DNA of 64,000 nt from Branchiostoma floridae. Taxonomy: Eukaryota > Chordata > Leptocardii > Amphioxiformes > Branchiostomatidae. The translations under genes and the position numbers were made by a program. Below are positions 11,321 through 21,535 of this stretch, one piece after another (positions within the stretch are counted from its first letter, which is position 1; each line of letters opens with the position of its first letter). The DNA is taken from NCBI RefSeq assembly GCF_000003815.2, contig NC_049993.1:2010645-2074644 (forward strand). The letters run 5' to 3'. A model generated the notes under the pieces. It had not been told where the DNA came from, made no database searches, and saw only the letters and a program-made list of their open reading frames with translations.

Positions 11321-13774
11321 TTACTCCCGTTCAAACCAGCGGGCTTCACGGTCCAGGATGTCGGTGGATTGGAGGTTGAAGGAATGTCCTTGGTTGTATC
11401 CTAGGTGGTTGTAAATAGCAGAAGTGTTGCCGTTGGCCCTGGGTTTGCAATGTTATTGATACCTTGCCTTTAGTGGCCGGCTAGTCTCACCAATGTATGT
11501 GTTGTTACAGTTCGGTTCTTCGCATTTGAGTCTGTAGATTACATTGGCCTTAGTACCGTTTTGTGGTCTGTCTTTTGGATGTACCAGTTTGTGTCGGAGG
11601 GTTGAGTGAGGTTTGAAATTAGTGGCGATGTTGAAGTTTTGGAAGATCCGTCTGAGTTTTTCCGAAACTCCTTGAACATAGGGGATGGTAATGTTGGCTT
11701 TCTTTCTGTCGGTCAATGGTTGCACTTGGCTGTTTTCTTTTAGTGGTCCGAGGGTTTAAGAGGTTTGTTGAAGGTCCAGTTTTGGTAGCCAGATTTGGTC
11801 AATGCACTTCGGAGATGTTTGTGTTCCTCTGTTTTGGCTTTGTCCGAGGAAATAATGCTGTCTGCCCTGTGATACAGGTTTTTATCACTGCCAGTTTGTG
11901 TTTCAAAGGGTGGCGAGAGTCAAAGGCCAGATATCGGTCAGTGTGCGTCGGTTTCCTGTACACTTCGAACTGAAGGCTGCCCTCTTTCTCTATGATAGTT
12001 TTGGTGTCTAGGAAGGAGGGCATGTTGTCGTGACTTGACTCCTGTGTGAACTTGACGTTCTTATCTACTTGGTTGATGTGGTCAAAGAAGTCATCAGCTA
12101 CTCTCTGTTTTAGCTTGCAGTATGTGTCATCTACATAGCGAAACCAGTTGAGTGAGGGAGTGTCCTTGAAAGTACTGATAGCCTTCTCTTAAAAACTTCT
12201 CCATGTAGAGGTTTACAACGATGGGCGACACTGGTGATCCCATAGCACAGCCGTGCAGTTGTTGGTAGAACTGTCCTTTGAAAGTGAAATAGGTCCACAA
12301 TAGGCAAAGATCTAGCAGTTTGCACAGTTGTTCTGGAGATAGCTTGGTTCTGTCTGTTAGTGTGCTGTCAGCCTCCAGGGTTTCCTTGACTACCGAGACA
12401 ACGTCCTTAGGAGGTATGCAAGTGAAAAGCGAACAGACATCGTAAAAAGTGATGATTTCATCATCTTCTACCCGGAGATCTTTGATCTTGTTAACAAAGT
12501 CTGCACTTTTCTGAACATGGTATTGAGACTTTCCCACTAAAGGTCCTAGGATCTTAGCTAGAAATGTTGCTAACTCGTATGTGACTGATCCTATGCTGGA
12601 CACTATGGGGCGTAGGGGAACATCCTGTTTGTGGATTTTGGGAAGGCCGTAGAAGGTTGGGGATTGTTCCGAAGTGGGGTAAAGTTTTAGATAGGTGGCA
12701 CGGTCAATTTCTTCTTCCTTGTTTTGCAATCCCTTTAAACTGGGTGGTGGGGTCCTTTTTCAAAGGCGCGTAGGTGTTTTTGTCCCCTAATAGATCTTTT
12801 ACCTTTCTGTCGTACTGTTCCCTGTCTAAGACTACTGTGCATGTCCCCTTGTCTGCTGGCAGAATTGCTATGACTTGATTGGTAGCCAAATCTTTGAAAG
12901 CAGTTTGTTCTTCCCGAGTGATGTTGCTGGGAGGGGGGTTTGAAACTTTCAAAGTGGCAGCTTGTTTGGCGCGTAAGGCTTCAGTCTGTCTTTGTGGCAA
13001 CCGGGCACGGTGTATTGCTGACTCAGTTTCAGTGACAATGTCTATGCAGGGGATTTTGTTAGGTTTTACTGCAGAATTTAGGCACTTAGACAGCAGGGAT
13101 TTCTCTGGTTCTGTAACTGGGGTTTTAGAACTGTTTGATCTCCAATCGGGGGCCCTATCTGCACGACTGTTCCCTTCCTTTTGTAGTAGACGTTCAAATT
13201 TGGCCTTCTGTCTGGCTTCCCCCTCCTCATTTTGGGCTTGTTGTCCCCGTGTTACAAAAACTTCAGTGTCAGAAAAGGTGTTCTTTGATAGTTGTTCCCT
13301 CAGCAGTTTTTCAAGTTAAGTTTTCCTGTCATTGAGACCATCCAATTTGTAGTTCATATGGCTCACCATTTCGTTGATTAGCTTCCTTTCAGCGTTGCGA
13401 ATGATACTGTTGGCCTTGAATCCTTTGGTGGGGGTTTTTTGACGTAAACTGATAGGAGTAACATTTATCTTGAGGCTGCGCAAGTTGAAGCGAAGATGGT
13501 TCCTGTAGTCCGCAATCTTCCTGCTCGTCTTCTCCAGGTCTGTCACTGATTTCAGGCCAAACTTACCGTACTGATCCAAGCTACATCGATGTAGGTTAGA
13601 CATCCAGGTAATAAGATACGCCAAAAATAAGTTACTCGACTCACATGGCACAATCTGGATACGTGTTAGCCAATCGTGAGTCCAACATAGACTGAAACAA
13701 AACGCGAGGTCGACCCAAATATAGAAACATGAGGAAACATTGACGTGTATAATTACTGCTTTTGGTCCTGTCAA
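11321..13774 (-). mobile_element. Penelope-like retroelement, decayed (RT plus GIY-YIG)
   Basis: A nearly full-length ORF region on the minus strand, broken by frameshifts and stops. In order: an N-terminal region (13774 to about 12710) with NPPPSNITREEQTAFKDLA and ILPADKGTCTVVLDREQYD; reverse transcriptase (about 12729-11800) with TFYGLPKIHK, RPIVSSIG, the motif A aspartate in FYDVCSLFTCIP, GCAMGSPVSPIV and the YVDD active site in FRYVDDTYCKL near 12120-12150; then YRKPTHTDRYLAFDSRHP. The C-terminal GIY-YIG nuclease includes CNNTYIGETSRPLKARY near 11460-11515 and ILDREARWFERE ending at a stop at 11321. Frame breaks lie near 13318, 12715, 12135, 11725-11800 and 11455. It is a dead copy. It ends only 14 bp from the mariner remnant. 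Confidence 0.9.
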
Positions 13775-14250
13775 TCACGATTATTTACGGCATCGACAGT
13801 ACGCCAATGGGTATCCCGTTTGCGTCCTTGTTTCCGACGAAAAGGGGAAAGGCCGCTCTTGGGATACAGCAGGGATTTTTGGGTGGCGGATATCTTTTAG
13901 GTTAGAGAGCAAGTGTGACTTTATGCTCTCTCATTTTAACGGTGCCATAATCCATGATCGGTTTCTATAGCCACAGTTTGGTCACTCATTTGGTGGTAAT
14001 AGGAATCCACAATGATTTATGAAACTGTATACACACCAGAGTGGGTCATTAATCGTACTGTTATGTATACATTTTCATAAATGAATGTACCATGTACCAT
14101 CAGGCCCTAATAACACTTTTGCATGTAGCTATATATAGGTGTATTCAAGTCCTTATGAGTCCAAATCACTATCGATGTGTTCTGACAACGTTGATTGTTA
14201 CATCTAATAAAACACCATATCGTTTTTTTTTTCTTATAGGAGGAGTAATA
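13775..14250. promoter_or_regulatory. Upstream flank of the CYP74-PLAT gene
   Basis: No TATA box stands out. Immediately before the start codon is a strong 3' splice site: a run of T, then TTCTTATAG at 14231-14239, followed by GAGGAGTAATA and ATG. The coding exon therefore probably begins at 14240 and is preceded by at least one untranslated upstream exon, so the true promoter is likely further upstream. Which upstream sequence is spliced to it cannot be decided from this window. Confidence 0.4.
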
Positions 14251-17200
14251 ATGGGTAACGCATTTGGATATCTGAACTGGCTGAAGAGCAACAATCAGGC
14301 GTTCGCACCTGATCGCACTGAAGACTTCGTGGAGAAAAACATCGGATTTCCGTGTCACGTAGTGACCGGGAACAAGGCCGTGCAGTCCGTATTTGACATC
14401 GATCTTTTCAAAAAGGAGGAATTTTATTTTGGCCAAATAGAAGTCCGGAAGGACTTTACGGAAGGGGTCTGTCCAAGCATCACGTCCAACGGTAAAATCC
14501 ACGAGAGGAACAAGGCGCTTATGATGGACGTCATCGCTGGAGCTTACAAAGAGATCCCGACCTCAACAGCAAATGCCGTGCTGTCCAACATCGCCAGGTG
14601 GGGACGCAGACCGACCAAATTCGAATCAAAGTTGTTTGCAGTGTCAGCTGGAGCTCTCCTTCCCACCATCTTCGGGAAATCAGCACATTTCAATGCTGAG
14701 GGAATCGAGCTCTATATCACTGGTTCGACTGAATTAAGACCAGAATGCTTGGCAGCATTGTTGGAGGAAAATGACCTTATTGAGGGGCGTCCGGCAATGG
14801 CCTACATCCTCGAGAAAATGAAAACATCAGAGAGGTAGGTGTCGGAGACTTTGTCTTTATCAGATATTAAAATATCTATTTATGTTTGCAATAGGTAAAA
14901 CATATTACCCCTATTTGCTAGTATTCTACTCATTTTCTTCCTAGTTCGTTGTTCTTCTTTAGCCGTGATTTTTACGGGGAAGATACCATGCAGTTCTTGT
15001 CTAGTAGTACGTTCAAATACTTGGTAATATAGTTCTAACTTTCCTTAAAATGCTCATAATACATGTATAGCACAAAAATGCATAGACCAATAATGCTTTT
15101 TTTAATTGTATGGCTAAAATTATAACAAAATATGTTTATTATCGGAGTAATATAACAAAGCAATCCAGTGACATGAGTTATGTCAATGTCCCTAGTTTTT
15201 GGTGACGCCTCAGAGGCGAACCTAATAGTATAGTGTTGTGTGAAACTAGCTTGAGAAAAATCAAGAGGGAAACATCCTGCGCTTTCTCGAAAATGTTGCG
15301 CCCTTTTCAAGTCTTTTTTTGGACTTATAGGGATACAAATGACGACACGTACGTTCAAATCTTCTTCAATAGTTTTTTTTTTAATATTCAAAGGTACCAC
15401 CAGCTGATTGATCTTGGCAAATCTCATGGATTCGGGGAGGCAGAGACAACGGGGCAGCTGCTCTTTACAATAATGTTCAACGGTGTTGCCGGCATGGCAG
15501 TAAACCTGGTGCCGTCCTTCGCCCGCTTGGACACCATCAGCGCGGAAGACCGAGAGGAGCTACGGGAAGAGGCGCTTGCCGCCCTGAAGAAACATGGAGG
15601 CCTGACCCACGAGGCTCTGGCGGAGATGCCGAAAATAGAAAGCTTTGTGCTGGAAGTGCTGCGAGCTTGTCCAGCTCCGGACTTCTGGAGCACCATTGCT
15701 ACACGTCCAACGACTGTCAAGTACTCAACAGAGAGTGGACCGCAGGAGGTTGAGGTGAGTGACAAACGTTGTACTCACAGGTATAAGGCAAATAAGTATG
15801 AACACACCAAAGATTACAAATACGTATACACATACACACACGACTACAAACGTATGAACGAACGCGCACACACACAAACACACACACACACACAAACACA
15901 CACACTAGCATACATACCTTCACAAACACCAAACGGACACAAACACAGAGACGATCGCATTCAAACACACACAAACACACACAGAAACACGGACGTACGA
16001 ACGCAAACACACACAGGCAAGACGAAAGCGTGCACACGCACGGACGCACAGACACACACGCATGCACTGATTAGCCTAAGGGTGAAAAATACCCTTTTGG
16101 CCGAAAGCTATTTTTGTTATTTTTTTTTAAATAATGTATCGTCAAGCTATTACATGTTCTCTTGTCCTTATTTCAAGATAAAAGCAGGCGAACGTGTGTA
16201 TGCAAGTTCCTACTGGGCACTGAGGGACCCTGCTGTCTTTGACAAGCCAGACAACTTCATGTGGCGTAGGTTTCTCGGCCCTGAGGGTAAAGCTCGCAGG
16301 GAACACCACGTCACATTTCACGGCCGGCTCATCGACACACCCGCGGCCAACAACCACATGTGCCCGGGTAAAGACGTCGGACTTTCGGTCATCAAAGGCA
16401 GCATCGCCGTTCTCAACACCTTCTTTGGATGGGAGCTCGAGGAGCCGCCAGTGTGGACCGGGACGAAGGCAGCTCGTTTGGGGCAGCCTGACAACGAAGT
16501 CAACATCAATTCATTCTGGTTGCAACACCCCAATGACTTGAAAGCGGTTTTTCCATCCTACTTTGATGACATCATTGACGTAAGTTGTCAATTTTGATAT
16601 ATATTCTTTGGCTAGTAGCTTATGCTACGGTTACATATATACCTCTCTCCAAAATATTATTAAAAGTTTTATGCAAATTAACTTTTATTAAAATAACTTC
16701 TAACTGCTATTCACACTTAAGCCCAAAAATGAATCTTAGAAAATCCCGCCATGCAATGGTGGACTATTTCAGTGCACTCAATGTAGGAAAGTTTCAGACC
16801 AGTCGCCCAAAAAATTTTCGCTAAAAACGAATCATAACCCGTCCAAAGCTGAATGAAAAAAAAGATACGTGCAAAAATGGAATCTTCCTGTGGTATCCCT
16901 ATGAGGAGCAATCCAAAAATAATTCCGCTAAAATAGGACTCTGACATAATCACCAAAGTCACCAAAAATTAAATTTAAAAATACTCCCCCCCCCCCCCGG
17001 TGCAAGAATGGACTCTTCCAGCACATCTCATGTAAATCGATGCTTTGATGATTATATTACGGCGTCTATTTGTCGCCTTGTGCCTGGTTGATTTTAACTC
17101 CAGTTTTAAACAAATAACTTCTGGTTGACACTAGCTCCAGCTATATTCTAGATCCATATTTTTGCGGTCGTCTTCGTAGGTATTGACCATTTCATTTATA

Positions 17201-18145
17201 GATTAATACTAGTACTGGTGTATGATCTTATTTGACCGTCTTACCTTGTATTTGTGCACAGGGACTGAATAAAAACCCGGACGACAGTGATGTTGCAGGA
17301 ATTGACGTTCTCGTTAAAACGAAGACTGGGAAGTACCGTGGCTCTGGAACAAATTCAAACGTCTACATCCGCCTCTACGACGACAAAGGTCATCAGTCCC
17401 GTGAGCTGAAGTTGGATGTGTGGTGGAAAAACGACTTTGAAAAGGGACAGAAGGGACAGTAAGTAGATCTCTACATTCTGTAAGTTTCGAATGAAATAGG
17501 TAAACAAATATTAGAGTTGAAGGCATAGGCCTCTCTCATTCTTTCCCTTCCCTCTTTCTGTCTCTCCCCCTCCCTCGTCGGTCCCACTCACCCCCCCCCC
17601 CATATGCTATGGTCTTGATGTTTTGGTGGCAAATATATTTTTGATGTAAGGAATATATGTTGTACGGGCCTCCTTGCAGCCTACTCTGGAATTGCAGGGG
17701 GATTTCTGTAAAGAAAAAAGAAAAGTTTTGTAGTAGCAACTGCTGCTGAACTTCGTGGATCTAATAGACTACCACATTTACCTTTTCCAGGTACAAACTG
17801 AAGGATGTAAAAGTGGCTGCCCCAATTGTGAAGATAGAGCTGTTTCGGGATGGGTGCCACCCTGATGACGACTGGTACTGTGAGTCCGTCTCTGTCCAAC
17901 TCAACCCCGACAACAAAGGACCTACATACGACTTCCCTGTGAACCGTTGGATCAGGAAAAGTGCGTATCTTCGATATTTGAATAGATGAAAATGCATGCG
18001 TCCCTGTCTCTGATACAGTATTAGATCAATGAAGGTGCATGGATGTGTTCCTACATTTGTACACTACTTTTGTTTTGCCTGATATATAACCTATATATAT
18101 TGCGTGTGTTTGAGTGAATAAGAAATTGGTTTACCCGTTGTTTTG

Positions 18146-18179
<34 letters not shown>

Positions 18180-18347
18180 CATAGATTATGCTAAGATTCT
18201 TTATAAATGGAACATTATTTTTACTTATGCTGTTTGTTATTGTAGCTTATTAACTGTTTCCTATGTCCATCAACAGATGATCACGTGTGGCTGAGTCCCG
18301 GTGGATGTGAGTCTTCACAGGATGACGTGAAACCCAAAGATGGCTAG
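14251..18347 (+). CDS. CYP74-type P450 fused to a PLAT/LH2 domain
   Basis: Six coding exons with matching phases: 14251-14834, 15394-15754, 16178-16579, 17262-17458, 17791-17960 and 18277-18347 (stop TAG), giving 594 residues. Residues 1-449 are a complete CYP74-like P450. The I-helix segment FNGVAG has Asn224, where ordinary P450s have an oxygen-activating threonine; the K-helix ExxR is E282 to R285; the haem loop is NNHMCPGKD with Cys377 as ligand, and the extended spacing before the Cys is typical of CYP74. There is no N-terminal membrane anchor. Residues 463 to about 573 are a PLAT domain. Known CYP74 enzymes rearrange lipoxygenase-made fatty-acid hydroperoxides without O2 or a reductase, to allene oxides, aldehydes or epoxyalcohols. 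Which product is formed here cannot be read from the sequence. The N-terminus MGNAFG fits the loose N-myristoylation pattern. No frame damage is seen. Confidence 0.9.
15775..16070. repeat. Degenerate CA-rich microsatellite in CYP74-PLAT intron 2
   Basis: Roughly 300 bp of ACACAC-type repeats with interruptions, just after the donor at 15755. It keeps an open plus-strand frame that runs from exon 2 to exon 3. That frame is an intron artefact, because GT-AG borders at 15755 and 16177 give the conserved EVE-IKAGERVYA join. Confidence 0.8.
17262..18347 (+). CDS. PLAT/LH2 domain portion of the CYP74-PLAT gene
   Basis: Three exons (17262-17458, 17791-17960, 18277-18347) encode residues 450-594. 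After a short linker (LNKNPDDSDVAG) comes a canonical PLAT beta-sandwich: IDVLVKTKTGKYRGSGTNS, NVYIRLYDDKGHQSREL, KVAAPIVKIELFRDG, DDDWYCESVSVQL and the late hallmark FPVNRWI, then an acidic C-terminal tail with SQDDVKPKDG. PLAT domains of lipoxygenases and lipases bind membranes, often with calcium, or bind partner proteins. The preceding exon ends in phase 0 and runs straight into this one in frame, with no stop, polyadenylation signal or start codon between them, so the P450 and PLAT parts form one reading frame. Confidence 0.9.
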
Positions 18348-18549
18348 GATGAACTTCTGGTGATGAACAAAGCACCATCAAGTCTATAAATCAGACGAAT
18401 AACGAGACCCTTTTGACAAATACTTCATTTACACCGACATTTGGATGACCGCCTGTCACCTTCATGTGTGCAATTCTGAACTGTAGCGCTAGGTGTCACT
18501 GTTTACAATTGGAAATGCAAAATTGGGAATGCGATCACTAACGTAAAGA

Positions 18550-18555
18550 AATAAA
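18550..18555 (+). terminator. Polyadenylation signal for CYP74-PLAT
   Basis: AATAAA about 200 bp after the TAG stop, in AT-rich sequence. It is the first canonical signal downstream of the gene. Confidence 0.6.
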
Positions 18556-19148
18556 GCATTTACAAGTCACTGCGCGCGTAAAAATACTTTTGTTACGTCA
18601 GCTGGAACTATAAGCAGCTTCACATAGTACAATGTGAATCAGTCAGCATTCTCTGAGGAAGGTGACGGACGGTAACCAAAACGTCTGTGAAAATAAAGCA
18701 AGGGTTGTAAAAGGTCTTTTCTCAATATGCAACAGGTTCGAAATCATTGTTGTCATTTTTTTCCAGTTAACGCCTTTAGAATATCAAAAGGCAAATGGCG
18801 AGAAAAAACAAGGGTCCACTCTGATCAAAGCTTTATGGGTCGAGTTCATCATGCTACAGATTTTTTATATGTGTGATATGTTATACTATCTTTAATCCAC
18901 CTCATCTAATCATTTAATAGATATCACTTGCAAAGTAATGATCATAATTTTTCAATTTTCGGTAGATATTCGAGAGTAAGCGATATTAATCGAAAGCTAG
19001 AGTTATTTTTTTTTATTGACCAACCATAGTTTGTAACACTCTATATCATATATACGGGATTTGTTTCTTTCTAGCTGTTGATGAGCTACTCAGTAAGAAG
19101 CTCTATCATGTGGGGACTTTAGTGTGGTAAATTAGGCGTTTAGAGCGG
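18556..19148. other. Intergenic, no supported gene
   Basis: AT-rich and unique. The open frame 18662-18895 has no coding character that I recognise. Confidence 0.4.
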
Positions 19149-20313
19149 TCTCACTAAATACCGAAAACAACCGAAAACAACTTGACATCTACCGAAAACA
19201 ACCGAAAACAACCCGTAAAATACAGAAAACAATGAAAACAATTTGATATCTACCGAAACAACTCCATAAATACCGAAAACACCTTAATGAATACTGAAAC
19301 AACTCAATAAGTACCGAAAACAACTCAAAACATCCTAAAACACGCATGAGCAACCGATCAGAACTCCAAAACAGCCGGAAAATGACTCTTAAACAACTAC
19401 TTATTGCTATTTTATTTTCATCTACTCGTTACTATCCCTTGCATTCTTTTCTCCTTGGCCGAGGGAGAGAATGGGGTGATTCTGGAGGATATTTGCAGCA
19501 AAGGGGAAGTAGACTGTGGAAACACCTTTCTATCACACACTGTTTTATTTTGATCATTTAGTTTAATCCAGAATAAGGGGCCTCTGTGGCAATACACGTT
19601 TGCGGTTTGTCCATTTAAACCGATTTGTTGTGATAGCGGAATGCGTTAAAATTGAGCAAGAAATGTTCTAGATTGTTTTGGTTGATAGAAGAAAATGTAG
19701 TACACATGAGGTAAATGCGCAGCAGGCAGATTCAACAATAATTGATAAGCAAACCTATTTTCGAAGCAGTTTTGTCGGGGGATAGTAGTGACTGCGATTT
19801 CATGTTGGGGCCACTACTACACCCCCGCTCGACCGTAACCTCTGCTTGGAGTTACACAATAGATGCCAAGTAGTATAGATATCCATTGATGAGTTTGCGA
19901 GTTAACCAAGCAGTCCCCGTTTATAATATACAGAATACTTACAGGATCCGTGAATCTGAAATCGAACATTAATATTTTCCAAAAGGCAAAGGAGATCGTT
20001 GACTCTATTATTACTAATATTGTATTAATAACATTGGTCGTCCTAGCCTAACTTCTGTCCAAAATAAAATCAAAATTATTAAATAATAACCCATTGAAAT
20101 GATTGTCTGTTGTTTATGGTTGTGTCGAGTTGTTTTCGGTAGTTAAAAGTTGTTTTCGGTTGTTTTCGGTAGTTAAAAGTTGTTTTCGGTATTTAGTGAA
20201 AGTTGTTTTCGGTTGTTTTCGGTTGTTTTCGGTAATTAGTGAAAGTTGTTTTCGGTTGTTTTCGGTATTTAGTGAAAGTTGTTTTCGGTTGTTTTCGGTA
20301 TTTAGTGAGACCC
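19149..20313. mobile_element. Element with tandem-repeat inverted ends
   Basis: The left end begins GGTCTCACTAAATACCGAAA and continues as about 180 bp of repeated ACCGAAAACAA units. The right end at about 20103-20313 is the reverse complement: repeated GTTGTTTTCGGT units, then ATTTAGTGAGACC. The 0.75 kb between has no coding capacity. Matching inverted ends over 1.17 kb suggest a non-autonomous DNA transposon whose ends are built of short tandem repeats. The superfamily is not recognised, and a partial MITE end sits inside near 19800-19855. Confidence 0.75.
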
Positions 20314-21356
20314 GTTTAGAGTATGTTTTCGTATGAATTATACATGTGCATGTTAGAAATGGAGAATCGCGATCTAGACATTGGTGTGTTTTATTGGGAG
20401 GGGTGTCAGTTTTTCAATAGGTTCTATGATTTAAAGTTTGATACAAGTGTTGTTGGTGGAGTAGTAGGATAACTTGTTTACTTTATCTTGAGGGGTCTAT
20501 CATAGATTGTAACTTACATGTCTCTACTACTCGTACACGGTGAATTCAGTACCTCATTAGCAAAACAGCCTGTTATACTTTAGCTTTTACTAGGCCCCAC
20601 AACTGGCTGGAAAAATCGACTAAAATGTATGAATACACCATCCCTTTTGTATGCTGCATTCCGGTCTTTATTAAAAGAGGGTCTCTTTTAATTTGACACT
20701 TACTTCACGTTACTTGTATATATTACTGGCGAATGACGTATCTATATATCTCATTAGTTGAATAGCCTGTTCTGAATGCCATTGCCTCTACCAAATTCCA
20801 CAGGTCGCTGAAAAACAGTAGAAATTGACCAAACAGATAGGTAACATGCTAAAAGAGGTAGTAGGTCAGGGATTACAGTTAGCAAGAAATTGGCCAGGGG
20901 ACCAATACAATGCCAGGGTAGCAAGCTGTCGAGGGGGTTGGGGGGTGGGGCAGCTTCCAATTGGGTCCCTAGCTGTTGAGCTGTTCATTTAAGACAGCTA
21001 ACTCATCTGGTATTTTATTTGCTATTTTGTCAGCAATCCATGGAGCCTAGTAGAGGTACTGGAAGACAACCTACTGCATGTATATCTGCCTGGCAGGAAC
21101 GTAAAAAAATCGGTTGAATTGTCATAGTGCAAAAAATTAAGTAAGGGTATATAGTATCTCATGTATTATTCTTAGACTTTGGTGGCGGTAAACTGGCAGT
21201 ATATATCAGCAATTGTCATTAACCATTTCTTGTAAACGCAGTATTTACGGGTCAGCAAACTTAATAAATATGACAAAGTGGTGGAATCAAATACTTTGTT
21301 GGGTGTCACATACACACACACTCTTACACATACACAAACAAAAACACACACAACAA
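20314..21356. other. Intergenic, no supported gene
   Basis: No exon recognised. A short CA-rich tract lies at about 21308-21352. Confidence 0.4.
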
Positions 21357-21535
21357 TACTTAAGATATCTTGATTACTCTCAAAGCAGCACACCTATACT
21401 TAAGATATCGTGATTACTCTCCAAGCAGAGGTTGGTGGAAAAAGCGTGACCTTTTACTTTCATTCGTATTTTATCGAAAAAAAAACGGATGAAAGGAAAA
21501 TGTCACTTTTTTTTCACCAACCTCTGAAGAGTAAT
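21357..21535. mobile_element. MITE of the CTCCAAGCAGAGGTT family, with a short direct repeat
   Basis: The left end TACTCTCCAAGCAGAGGTTG at about 21414 matches the inverted right end CACCAACCTCTGAAGAGTAA at about 21515-21534. Just before it, TACTTAAGATATC followed by GTGATTACTCT is present twice, 42 bp apart (about 21357 and 21399). Confidence 0.65.

Noticed and set aside
14092-14250. Upstream in-frame extension of the CYP74 start
   Set aside because: It crosses a T tract and acceptor (TTCTTATAG) and shows no P450 or targeting features. MGNAFG at 14251 fits better.
15233-16597. A single 454-codon frame spanning CYP74 exons 2 and 3
   Set aside because: Its middle is CA-repeat intron sequence. 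Splicing at 15754/16178 restores the conserved P450 sequence.
20103-20336. Open frame of repeating LFSVVKSCFR-like units
   Set aside because: Product of the GTTGTTTTCGG repeats at the right end of the element.
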